Shown here: positions 18,458-26,362 of the stretch, one piece after another
How the letters are laid out: every line of letters begins with the position of its first letter
Position numbering within the stretch: the stretch's first letter is position 1
Source: Bacteroidales bacterium
GTDB lineage: Bacteria; Bacteroidota; Bacteroidia; Bacteroidales; UBA932
Direction: 5' to 3'
Length of the DNA stretch: 64,000 nt
NCBI GenBank assembly: GCA_017634595.1
Contig: JAGBNC010000025.1
Coordinates: 43,318-107,317, forward strand
Program-made: the position numbers and the translations under genes
Notes under the pieces: generated by a model
What the model was told of the DNA's origin: nothing
Databases searched by the model: none
What the model saw: only the letters and a program-made list of their open reading frames with translations

Positions 18458-20001
18458 TGAAACACATTAAAATCAACCCCGACGACAACGTAGCTGTAGC
18501 CCTTCAGGACCTGAAGGCCGGAGACGTCGTGGAGGGCGTAAGCTTGAAGTGCGACGTGCCCCGCGGCCACAAGGTGGTCCTCCGTGACCTTTCCGAAGGC
18601 GAAAATGTCATCAAATACGGCTTCCCCATCGGACATGTCACCCGCCCCGCGCAGGCAGGCACAATGGTTGACCACAACTGCATCAAGACCAACCTGGAAG
18701 GCCTGCTGGAGTACAGCTACTCCCCCGCCCTGGTGGACATTCCCGAGGCAGCGCAAAAGCGCACTTTCAGCGGCTTCCGCCGCGCCGACGGGCAGGTGGG
18801 CATACGCAACCAGATCTGGGTGATCCCCACTGTCGGCTGCGTAAACGGTATCTGCGAGGAGATCGTCCGCCGCTTCAAGGCAGAACTGGCCGGGAAAGGG
18901 GAACTGCCCCTGAGCGACTTTGGCCCTTACGAACAGGAGCCCAGGGGCAGTTCCCCTTTCGCCGAAAGCTCCGTTGATGCAATCGTCGCTTTTCCCCACA
19001 ACTACGGCTGTTCGCAATTAGGTACCGACCACGAGAACACCCGCACTGTGCTCGCAGACATGGTACATCACCCCAATGCCGGAGGCGTCCTGGCAGTGAG
19101 CCTGGGCTGCGAGAACAATCAGCTCGACGCATTCCGCGAGCTCGTCGGCCCAGTTGACGAAGGCCGTGTACGCATGTTCGTCACCCAGAAGGTCCAAGAC
19201 GAAGTCGAATATGGGCTTCAGCAGCTGCGCGAGATTTACGCTATCTGTTCTAAGGACAAACGTGAGGATGTCCCCGTCAGCGAACTGCGTGTAGGTCTCA
19301 AATGTGGAGGCTCGGACGGACTTAGCGGCATCACTGCCAATCCTCTGCTAGGCGTCTTCTCCGACCGGATCGTAGCCCAGGGCGGCACAACTGTACTCAC
19401 GGAAGTGCCGGAAATGTTCGGAGCAGAGACCATCCTCATGAACCGTTGCCAGGACAAAGCGACTTTTGACAAGACAGTCAGCCTGATCAACGACTTCAAA
19501 GACTACTTCATCAAGCAAGGCATGCCCGTGTATGAGAATCCATCCCCGGGCAACAAAGCCGGAGGCATCAGCACTCTTGAAGAAAAGAGTCTCGGCTGTA
19601 CGCAGAAGTGCGGCAAGAGTATAGTCCGAGGCGTACTCAAATATGGTGAGCGTCTGAGTGTCAAAGGCTTGAACCTGCTGAGCGCTCCCGGAAACGACTT
19701 GGTGGCATCAACCGCTCTGGCTGCATCAGGCTGCCAGATAGTGCTCTTTACCACAGGCAGAGGCACACCATTCGGGAGCTTTGTCCCCACAATGAAAATA
19801 TCCACTAACACTCCTCTGTTCGAGAACAAACCGGGCTGGATAGATTTCAATGCCGGAGTACTGGCCCAGGACACGCCCATGTCCGAAGTCTCCGAGCGTT
19901 TTATCGACACCGTGCTTGCAATAGCCAGCGGCAAGCATGTCAACAACGAGAAAAACGGCTATCGTGAAATTGCGATCTTTAAATCTGGTGTAACTTTATA
20001 A
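18457..20001 (+). CDS. uxaA: Altronate dehydratase
   Basis: A 514-residue enzyme that dehydrates altronate to 2-keto-3-deoxygluconate (KDG). About 1-95 is the SAF-like N-terminal domain (HINPDDNVAVAL-type start, MVDHNCIKTN). The rest is the large domain with VGCVNGICEEIVRRF, HNYGCSQLG, HHPNAGG and LKCGGSDGLSG. It is longer than typical UxaA because of a 23-residue insertion between RRFKAELAG and SSVDAIVAF, encoded by copy B of the palindromic element (18893-18961). The insertion falls between conserved blocks, so activity is probably retained. It is translationally coupled to uxaC. The next gene is a 45-codon ORF 11 nt downstream. Confidence 0.96.
   Translation: MKHIKINPDDNVAVALQDLKAGDVVEGVSLKCDVPRGHKVVLRDLSEGENVIKYGFPIGHVTRPAQAGTMVDHNCIKTNLEGLLEYSYSPALVDIPEAAQKRTFSGFRRADGQVGIRNQIWVIPTVGCVNGICEEIVRRFKAELAGKGELPLSDFGPYEQEPRGSSPFAESSVDAIVAFPHNYGCSQLGTDHENTRTVLADMVHHPNAGGVLAVSLGCENNQLDAFRELVGPVDEGRVRMFVTQKVQDEVEYGLQQLREIYAICSKDKREDVPVSELRVGLKCGGSDGLSGITANPLLGVFSDRIVAQGGTTVLTEVPEMFGAETILMNRCQDKATFDKTVSLINDFKDYFIKQGMPVYENPSPGNKAGGISTLEEKSLGCTQKCGKSIVRGVLKYGERLSVKGLNLLSAPGNDLVASTALAASGCQIVLFTTGRGTPFGSFVPTMKISTNTPLFENKPGWIDFNAGVLAQDTPMSEVSERFIDTVLAIASGKHVNNEKNGYREIAIFKSGVTL
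18893..18961 (+). repeat. In-frame palindromic element, copy B (in uxaA)
   Basis: The clearest copy. The arms 18894-18912 and 18942-18960 are perfect 19-nt inverted complements (GAAAGGGGAACTGCCCCTG). Pairing continues inward with one mismatch to the 23-nt centre at 18916-18938, which contains TTGGCCCTTACGAACAGGA. Total length by the 23+23+23 model is 69 nt. The frame reads DFGPYEQE. The arm sequence is unrelated to copies A and C. Confidence 0.92.
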
Positions 20002-20012
20002 TTTATAAAACC

Positions 20013-20150
20013 ATGACAAAGCACACATACACTGCACCGCAGACAAAACTGCTCGAAGTCTTCAACGCCATGGACTTCCTTGTAGAGAGCCCCGGCGGGA
20101 CAATCCCCGCCCTCGAAGAAGAACCCGGATTTGGACAGGACATTTGGTAA
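20013..20150 (+). CDS. Small protein preceding a fimbrillin-like lipoprotein (smORF 1)
   Basis: A 45-codon ORF from ATG at 20013 to TAA at 20148. It begins MTKHTYTAPQTKLLEVF, continues with MDFLVESPGG and has an acidic tail ending in DIW. It begins 11 nt after uxaA, and a strong ribosome site for the next lipoprotein gene begins at its stop. Two other ORFs of the same size and layout (21759, 42379) also sit just before fimbrillin-like genes. From general knowledge, Bacteroidales genomes hold many unnamed 40-60 residue proteins with a Y.AP...L start and a polar, aromatic-ending tail. No function is known to me. It could be a leader peptide, a secreted peptide precursor or a translation-coupling ORF. 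Confidence 0.65.
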   Translation: MTKHTYTAPQTKLLEVFNAMDFLVESPGGTIPALEEEPGFGQDIW

Positions 20151-20151
20151 T

Positions 20152-20158
20152 AAGGAGG
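20152..20158 (+). promoter_or_regulatory. Strong Shine-Dalgarno site
   Basis: AAGGAGG lies 8 nt before the ATG at 20167 and fixes that start over an in-frame TTG at 20131. Such a strong site is unusual in Bacteroidetes, where most genes lack one. It begins immediately after the stop of smORF 1. Confidence 0.75.
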
Positions 20159-20166
20159 AAATCATC

Positions 20167-21753
20167 ATGAAAAAGACATTATTACTTGCCCTCTCCATGG
20201 TTCTTGCGCTTATTGCAACTTCATGTAACAAGAACGCGGCACCTGAAGCCCCAGGCTTCATTACCAAGACCTTCTCCGTCACGGCGCCCGAAGGCACCAG
20301 GACAGAACTCTCCGGCCCCACTTCCGTGGTATGGTCAGAAGGTGACGAAATCAACATCATTGCCAAAACCTCCGGCAATCAGTACACTTTCACTATCAAG
20401 TCTGGAGCGGGCACTGCAAGTGCAAAGTTTGAAGGCAGCATAGCAGAAACCGACAAGGACGAGACAGAATTCTACGCTCTCTATCCCAATGTTCCCATCC
20501 GCATAGAAGAGACCAATGACAAAGGCAATCGCTGGGCTCTTGACCTCGGTCAACTGGTTATAGATGAGGCCATTAGCAGTCAGCAAGCCGTCAAAGAGGG
20601 ATTCCCCGTCACACAGGCCTACATGACCGCAGTAGCCGACGAAGAAGGCAATTTGGCTTTCCGCCATGGTGCTGCTTATTTCAAGATCAAGATGCCTGCT
20701 GACGACATCAGTTCCATACACTTTCAAGTTGACGGAGGAGCACGTCTTGGCGGCCGTCCAATTTACCAAATGTCAGACGGAAGCACATTCCAGGTCAACG
20801 GTGCCAAGAACTACATGGATTTCACCTGCGAAGGCGGTTTTGAGAAAGATGCTGTCTATTACCTCCCGGTACTTACCAAAGGGTCCAATTGCGGAAACCT
20901 CAGCATTACATTCAATCTTTCAACTGGAGTCCAGGCACAGGTCTCTACCGCCGCTTTTGCAAAAGTGACACTGGTCTCAGGGCGTATTTATGATCTGGGA
21001 TGCCCTCCGGCCAGCTTCGACCCCGTCATCGTAGCTGACAATGTCACCATTGACGCAACTGCGACTTCCGGTTCCATCGCCTATGAGATTTCCAACTACT
21101 TCGGAACCGGGACCATGACCGCAGAGCTCAAAGAACCATGCGACTGGCTTACTCTCGGCGAAGTATCTGAAGATGCTGTATATTTCACTTGCTCCACCAA
21201 TACCGGCAGTGCACGTTCGGCATCGGTCATTCTTACATACACATACGAAGGAGCCAAGACCGTCACCAAAGAGATTGAGGTTCTGCAGTCCGACAGCTCA
21301 GGCGCAGCGGCTACACACACTTACGCTTTTTACATTGACGATGAAAAGAATACGGTCCAGACTAAGGATGGAGAACCCGGTGGAACTTACTTCACCGTGA
21401 CCGGCACTTCAATCCTTTCATGCTCAGCCAGCGGCTATTTCGCAGTGGACAGTTTCACCATCAAAGGTAAGACATACTCTAACGCAAAAAAAATTGACGG
21501 TAGCAACAACATCAGCTTCACCACCAGTTCCACAGCTACTACTACCATCCAGTTCTGGGCAGCCAAGCGTCAGGAAGACAAGGATGGCATTATTAAGCTC
21601 CAGAAAGGCAGTTCGAATATCGTGAATGCCACCATGACTTTAGGCACCATATACGATTCCGGCATAGTCACTCTGGAGAAGGGCACTGAATACAAATTCA
21701 ACAAAACCGGCGAAGTAGGACTATTCTACGTCGAGGTAATAGAAGAATTATGA
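20167..21753 (+). CDS. Fimbrillin-like/BACON surface lipoprotein
   Basis: A 528-residue lipoprotein (IATSC, Cys about 20). About 30-285 is a fimbrillin-like beta-sandwich with the usual TRTELSG...VVWSEGDEINI and FEGSI...EFYALYP pattern. About 285-378 fits a BACON domain (CDWLTLGEVSEDAVYFTCSTNTGSARSASVIL). About 380-528 is a module starting ATHTYAFYIDDEK and ending with a DSGIVTLEKGTEY block. The same module ends the PL1 lipoprotein encoded next (21903-24905). I see no catalytic motif. Position within the pectin operon and shared modules suggest a surface protein that binds pectin or helps place the lyase. It is preceded by smORF 1. Confidence 0.75.
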   Translation: MKKTLLLALSMVLALIATSCNKNAAPEAPGFITKTFSVTAPEGTRTELSGPTSVVWSEGDEINIIAKTSGNQYTFTIKSGAGTASAKFEGSIAETDKDETEFYALYPNVPIRIEETNDKGNRWALDLGQLVIDEAISSQQAVKEGFPVTQAYMTAVADEEGNLAFRHGAAYFKIKMPADDISSIHFQVDGGARLGGRPIYQMSDGSTFQVNGAKNYMDFTCEGGFEKDAVYYLPVLTKGSNCGNLSITFNLSTGVQAQVSTAAFAKVTLVSGRIYDLGCPPASFDPVIVADNVTIDATATSGSIAYEISNYFGTGTMTAELKEPCDWLTLGEVSEDAVYFTCSTNTGSARSASVILTYTYEGAKTVTKEIEVLQSDSSGAAATHTYAFYIDDEKNTVQTKDGEPGGTYFTVTGTSILSCSASGYFAVDSFTIKGKTYSNAKKIDGSNNISFTTSSTATTTIQFWAAKRQEDKDGIIKLQKGSSNIVNATMTLGTIYDSGIVTLEKGTEYKFNKTGEVGLFYVEVIEEL

Positions 21754-21758
21754 TAATC

Positions 21759-21890
21759 ATGGCTAAATACCAAAGGCCCCTCTGTGAGCTGGAGGAGCAC
21801 ATAATTACCAGGGCCCTGCTTGCAGGGAGCGAGCTTACTGATGACGGAGCCGGGGATCCGCTGATCCCCGGAGACGAATTCACATTCTAG
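21759..21890 (+). CDS. Small protein preceding a fimbrillin-like pectate lyase (smORF 2)
   Basis: A 43-codon ORF from ATG at 21759 to TAG at 21888. It begins MAKYQRPLCELEEHIIT, continues with RALLAGSEL and has an acidic Gly/Pro tail ending in EFTF. It sits 5 nt after the previous lipoprotein gene and 12 nt before the next one. The layout is the same as smORF 1 and smORF 3: a short basic/aromatic start, a hydrophobic middle and a polar tail with an aromatic end. Sequence identity among the three is low. Product unknown. Confidence 0.6.
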   Translation: MAKYQRPLCELEEHIITRALLAGSELTDDGAGDPLIPGDEFTF

Positions 21891-21902
21891 GACACCACAG
21901 CG

Positions 21903-24900
21903 ATGAAAAAGACCTTTAAAGCATTATTGGGAATCGTCGCAGTGGCGGCGGTTGCCTGCCAACCAAAGGAGAACATAAGCACTCCTTCGGCAGTACGCCT
22001 CATTCCTATCACTCTCAGCGCGGAGCAGGATGCCACGCGCACCCACATCGAGCAGACACCAACCGGCTGGCAGCCATACTGGAACGAGCAGGACTCGATC
22101 TTTGTGACACATGACGCCGATTTCGGCAAGGCATTCACTTTCAGGAACAAATCAGGAGCAGGCACTACGGCCAGCTTCACAGGCAGCATCGAGGCCACAG
22201 ACGGCACGCTTAACGCCTACGCCTTCCTTCCCAAGAAAGACGGGCGCGACAACAACGTGTTCAAGTTCATCATCCCCGAGCTGCAGACCGTACCTGAATT
22301 GAGCACTTTTGACCCTGCTGCCGACCTCATGGTATCGGATGCCTGCGAATTAAACATCCAGGACGGTGCCCTCGCCAGCGCAGGCACACTTCATTTCCAC
22401 AGGCTCATGGCCGTTGCCAAACTTGTCATTGCCGATGCTTCTACCGGATCCAAACTTGCCGGCAAGGCTATCAAGAGCGTAACGCTCAAGTCTTCGTCCG
22501 AAATCCTTACTGGACGCGTCCTGGTGAACATCACCACCGCACAGGTCTCAAGTTGGGAGAGCAAAAACAGTCAGAAGCAAGTCACCGTGGCATACGAAGG
22601 CAGCGACTGGATTGCTGACGGAGAGACAGCCGCATACATCATCCTCAACCCCACGACCTTGGCAGCAGGCAGCACCCTTACTGCTTCTGTCGTCACCGAC
22701 GACTCAGGGATTGAGGTTGAGCGCAGCGTCACCTTGAGCAGTGACGTCCAGTTCGTCACCGGCAAAGTCAACACCCTGACTTTCAGGATTGAAGATGCTG
22801 ACATCACCGAGAGCACCGGCATCGAGCCCACTACCTGGGACTTCTCCGAGCAGGCATGGCAGGATACCTTTGCCAAGTACGGCAATATCAATACTGACAT
22901 TACCGGATGGAACCTGACCTTTGCCAATCTCACCATTGTGTCCAGCAACAAGAGCAAATACAACACAAGCTTCTTCCAGTGGGGCGGCGCGGGCTCTACA
23001 TCTGATCGCTACATGAAATTCACCGCTGCCACCAAGGGCAAGCTCACAGTGTGGGCCACCAATACCGGAAGCAGTGTGGACATGAACCGCAAGGTCAATG
23101 TCAGCGCCGGTTCTTACTCATCATCCATCGCCGCCGGCGTGGCATCCGTCAGCTCGGCGGCCGCAGCCATGGAATGTGTATTCAAGGATGTTCCGGCAGG
23201 CGAGGTGCTCATCTATCCCAGCGGAAACGCCCTGAGGTTCTATAAATTAGAGTTCACCGGCGAGGTGCAGGAAGCTGAGCCCACACCAGATCCCGAGCCC
23301 GATGAGGGCGGCGAGCAGGAGTGCACCACTCCCCCGACAGTCTCCACAGTTGATCCGCTCAAGATGTACGGCTTTGCCGAAGCTGCCGGTGTGACGGGTG
23401 GCGACGATGCCAGCAGTGCCAATATCCTTCACTTCAACAACGGAAAGGCCCTCCAGACGTGGCTTCTTGCACGCGCCAAGAGCGAGAAGCAAGGAGACCA
23501 CAGCCCTGTAACAATCTGGCTGAGCGGCACTTTCGGACCCAGTGACGGACGCGACTTCAGCGAGGCGCACCCTTGGTTCGACGTCAAGGAAGTAAGCAAC
23601 CTGAGTATCTACGGCACCGACAGTTTCGTCATGGACCGCATAGGATTCTTTGCCGTAAGTGCCAGCAACATCATCTTCCGCAACATCAACTTCCAGCAGC
23701 CGAAGGCCAACAACGGGGCCGACGCAATAAGTATGCAAAAGAGTGACGGAATATGGGTTGACCACTGTACCTTCACCTCTTTGAATCAGGAAAAGGACTA
23801 CGAAGACGGCAGTACCGACATCACACATGGAAGCAAGAACGTCACCGTGAGCTGGTGCCACTACATCCAAACTCAGAAGACTTGCCTCGTAGGACACTCC
23901 AACAGTCAGACTTCCGACACTCAGATCACCGCCACATTCCATCACAACTGGTTCGACTCTTCCAGCTCACGCCATCCTCGCGTCCGCTTCGGATGGGCAC
24001 ACGTGTACAACAATCTGTACGACGGCTGTACCACCTATGGCGCAGGAAGCGCATACGGAGCCAGAGTACTGGTGGAATACAACTACTTCGACAGCGTGCA
24101 GCTGCCCACTGACATCTGCACCTATCCTGCAAAGGAAAACGGCGAATCGAACCTTCAAGGCAGCGTTGCCGGATATCTGTACCCGACGCAGAACGTTTAT
24201 GTCAACCGTCCTCCGAAGGCAAAAGATCCATATCCTCTGTGCAATGTCAAGTTCACTTCTTACCGCGGCAGCACCATTACTCCGCTGACTTACGAAGACT
24301 TCAAGCCTGAGTATCGATATGAAGTGACAGCTGCCGAACTTGTGCCTGAAGTAGTCAGGGCCAACGCCGGTTATGGCAAGATGGGCTGGACCGAAGCCCC
24401 CGTGGCAGTCAACAATGGAGGCATAACTGAATACAACGGCACCGATCCCGATGAACCTATAGTCGAAGGTGGTGCTCATACCCACGTGTTTTATTACGAT
24501 TCAAGCAGCAATGCGGTCAACCTTACCGACGGTGCAGCCGGCAGCTACTTTACAGCTACAGCCAAGACCGATCTGGGCGGCGACTACGGCATCAGCGACT
24601 GGACCTTGGAAGGCTACAGCTCCACTAAGGGTGTCAAGCTCAACAGCACTGGTTCGGTAAGCTTTACCACTTCCGCATCTGTGAACTCAAGCGTTCAGTT
24701 CTGGTTCATTCGCCGCAAGACTGGTGACTCGACTGCACGCATACAGCTTGTTCCCGCCGGAGGTACCGCACAGGTGTTCGAGACTCCTTACGATACGATC
24801 GGAGATTCCGGAGTGATCACGCTTGAAAAAGGCACCGCATACACCATAAAACAAGATAACAAGGAGCAGGCTCTCCTACTCGTCATAGTTAAAGAAACAG

Positions 24901-24905
24901 AGTAA
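21903..24905 (+). CDS. Multidomain PL1 pectate lyase lipoprotein
   Basis: A 1000-residue lipoprotein (AVAC, Cys19). About 25-300 is fimbrillin-like (TRTHIEQTPTGWQPYWNEQDSI). About 312-454 is the W-D-F-S domain shared with the surface protein at 13686. About 480-830 is a classical PL1 pectate lyase with IWVDHCTF, DGSTDITHGSKNVTVSWC, HHNWFDSSSSRHPRVRFG and HVYNNLYDG, which supply the calcium Asp residues and the catalytic Arg region. About 857-1000 is the C-terminal module shared with the lipoprotein at 20167. A fimbrillin-like N-terminus on a lyase is unusual; it may act as a spacer or an assembly domain on the cell surface. The enzyme makes unsaturated oligogalacturonides. smORF 2 lies just upstream. 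Confidence 0.88.
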   Translation: MKKTFKALLGIVAVAAVACQPKENISTPSAVRLIPITLSAEQDATRTHIEQTPTGWQPYWNEQDSIFVTHDADFGKAFTFRNKSGAGTTASFTGSIEATDGTLNAYAFLPKKDGRDNNVFKFIIPELQTVPELSTFDPAADLMVSDACELNIQDGALASAGTLHFHRLMAVAKLVIADASTGSKLAGKAIKSVTLKSSSEILTGRVLVNITTAQVSSWESKNSQKQVTVAYEGSDWIADGETAAYIILNPTTLAAGSTLTASVVTDDSGIEVERSVTLSSDVQFVTGKVNTLTFRIEDADITESTGIEPTTWDFSEQAWQDTFAKYGNINTDITGWNLTFANLTIVSSNKSKYNTSFFQWGGAGSTSDRYMKFTAATKGKLTVWATNTGSSVDMNRKVNVSAGSYSSSIAAGVASVSSAAAAMECVFKDVPAGEVLIYPSGNALRFYKLEFTGEVQEAEPTPDPEPDEGGEQECTTPPTVSTVDPLKMYGFAEAAGVTGGDDASSANILHFNNGKALQTWLLARAKSEKQGDHSPVTIWLSGTFGPSDGRDFSEAHPWFDVKEVSNLSIYGTDSFVMDRIGFFAVSASNIIFRNINFQQPKANNGADAISMQKSDGIWVDHCTFTSLNQEKDYEDGSTDITHGSKNVTVSWCHYIQTQKTCLVGHSNSQTSDTQITATFHHNWFDSSSSRHPRVRFGWAHVYNNLYDGCTTYGAGSAYGARVLVEYNYFDSVQLPTDICTYPAKENGESNLQGSVAGYLYPTQNVYVNRPPKAKDPYPLCNVKFTSYRGSTITPLTYEDFKPEYRYEVTAAELVPEVVRANAGYGKMGWTEAPVAVNNGGITEYNGTDPDEPIVEGGAHTHVFYYDSSSNAVNLTDGAAGSYFTATAKTDLGGDYGISDWTLEGYSSTKGVKLNSTGSVSFTTSASVNSSVQFWFIRRKTGDSTARIQLVPAGGTAQVFETPYDTIGDSGVITLEKGTAYTIKQDNKEQALLLVIVKETE

Positions 24906-24916
24906 ACAAAACTAAT

Positions 24917-26356
24917 ATGGAAAGATTAAACCGCACTACCGCCCCTCAGGCGAAGACTTACACAGAGAAAGTAATCCAGTTCGGCGAAGGCAACTTCCTT
25001 CGCGCATTCATCGAGTGGATCATTTGGAAGACCAACCAGAAGACCGACTTCAACGGCTCTGTGGTGGTAGTCCAGCCTATAGAGAAGGGCATGGTAAGCT
25101 GGCTGAACGAGCAGGACGGCCTGTATCATCTTAACCTCCAGGGCCTTCAGAATGGAGAGGCCATTGACAGCATCGACCTGATAGACGTAATATCCAGGGG
25201 CATCAATCCCTACGAGGATTTCAAATCATATCTGAAGCTGGCAGAGCAGCCCGAGATGCGTTTTGTCATCTCCAACACTACAGAAGCAGGTATCGCCTTC
25301 GATCCCGCATGCAAGCTCGATGATGCACCGGCTTCCTCATATCCCGGCAAACTCACTCAGCTCCTGTATCACCGCTGGGAGTTCTTCAAGGGCGATCCGA
25401 GCAAGGGCTTCATCATTTTCCCTTGCGAGCTCATATTCGAAAACGGCAAGCACCTCAAGGAATGCATACGTCAGTACATCGACCTGTGGAATCTCCCCGA
25501 GGGGTTCCGCACGTGGTTCGAGCAGAGCTGCGGCGTGTACAGCACGCTTGTGGACCGCATCGTCCCAGGCTATCCCCGCGACAATGCAGCACAGCTGTGC
25601 GAGAGGGTCGGCTATCAGGACAATCTGCTCGACAAGGCGGAGATCTTCCATCTCTGGGTTATCGAGGCTCCTGAGGAGGTCGCTGACGAATTCCCTGCCG
25701 ACAAGGCCGGGCTCAACGTGCTCTTCGTTCCTTCAGAAGCGCCCTACCACGAGCGCAAAGTTACCCTCCTCAACGGTCCCCACACTGTGCTCAGTCCTGT
25801 GGGTTATCTGAGCGGGCTTGACACCGTCAAAGAATGCTGCGAAGATCCGGAAATAGGCAAATACGTCCGCAAAGTTATGTTCAAAGAACTCCTCCCGACC
25901 CTGAATCTTCCCAAGGAAGAGCTGGAGAAGTTCGCTTCCGACGTCATGGAGCGCTTCCGCAATCCTTTCGTCAAACACTTTGTGACTTCCATCATGCTCA
26001 ACTCTTTCCCCAAGTTCAAGACCCGCGACCTGCCCGGGCTCAAGACTTACCTGGAGCGCAAGGGCGAACTGCCCATGGGTCTGGTGCTCGGACTTGCCGG
26101 CATCATCACCTACTATAAGGGCGGCAAGAGGGGCGAAGACGAGATTGTCCCCAACGACGATCCCAAGATCATCGAGCTTCTCCAGAATCTCTGGGCCACC
26201 GGCGACCTGAGGAAAGTAGCTGAAGGCGTACTTGGTGCCGAATTCATCTGGGGAGAAGACCTCAACGCCATCCCCAATCTCACCCGCATTCTGGGCAAAG
26301 CCCTCGCACTCATCCAGATGGAAGGGATGCGTGCCGCAGTAAAGGCTATAATCTAA
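24917..26356 (+). CDS. uxaB: Tagaturonate reductase (altronate oxidoreductase)
   Basis: A 479-residue NAD-dependent enzyme of the mannitol dehydrogenase superfamily. It converts tagaturonate to altronate, the step between UxaC and UxaA. The N-terminal nucleotide site is VIQFGEGNFLRAFIEWI; later blocks include ISNTTEAGI, the LVDRIVPGYP segment, LNGPHTVLSPVGYLSG and KHFVTSIMLNSFPKF with the expected conserved Lys and His region. It is cytoplasmic, with no signal. It begins 11 nt after the lyase gene and is followed at once by the hexuronate transporter. Confidence 0.95.
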   Translation: MERLNRTTAPQAKTYTEKVIQFGEGNFLRAFIEWIIWKTNQKTDFNGSVVVVQPIEKGMVSWLNEQDGLYHLNLQGLQNGEAIDSIDLIDVISRGINPYEDFKSYLKLAEQPEMRFVISNTTEAGIAFDPACKLDDAPASSYPGKLTQLLYHRWEFFKGDPSKGFIIFPCELIFENGKHLKECIRQYIDLWNLPEGFRTWFEQSCGVYSTLVDRIVPGYPRDNAAQLCERVGYQDNLLDKAEIFHLWVIEAPEEVADEFPADKAGLNVLFVPSEAPYHERKVTLLNGPHTVLSPVGYLSGLDTVKECCEDPEIGKYVRKVMFKELLPTLNLPKEELEKFASDVMERFRNPFVKHFVTSIMLNSFPKFKTRDLPGLKTYLERKGELPMGLVLGLAGIITYYKGGKRGEDEIVPNDDPKIIELLQNLWATGDLRKVAEGVLGAEFIWGEDLNAIPNLTRILGKALALIQMEGMRAAVKAII

Positions 26357-26362
26357 GAGTAT

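Noticed and set aside
20131-20166. TTG start 12 codons before the fimbrillin/BACON lipoprotein
   Set aside because: The strong ribosome site and lipoprotein signal both point to ATG 20167; the extension lies inside smORF 1.
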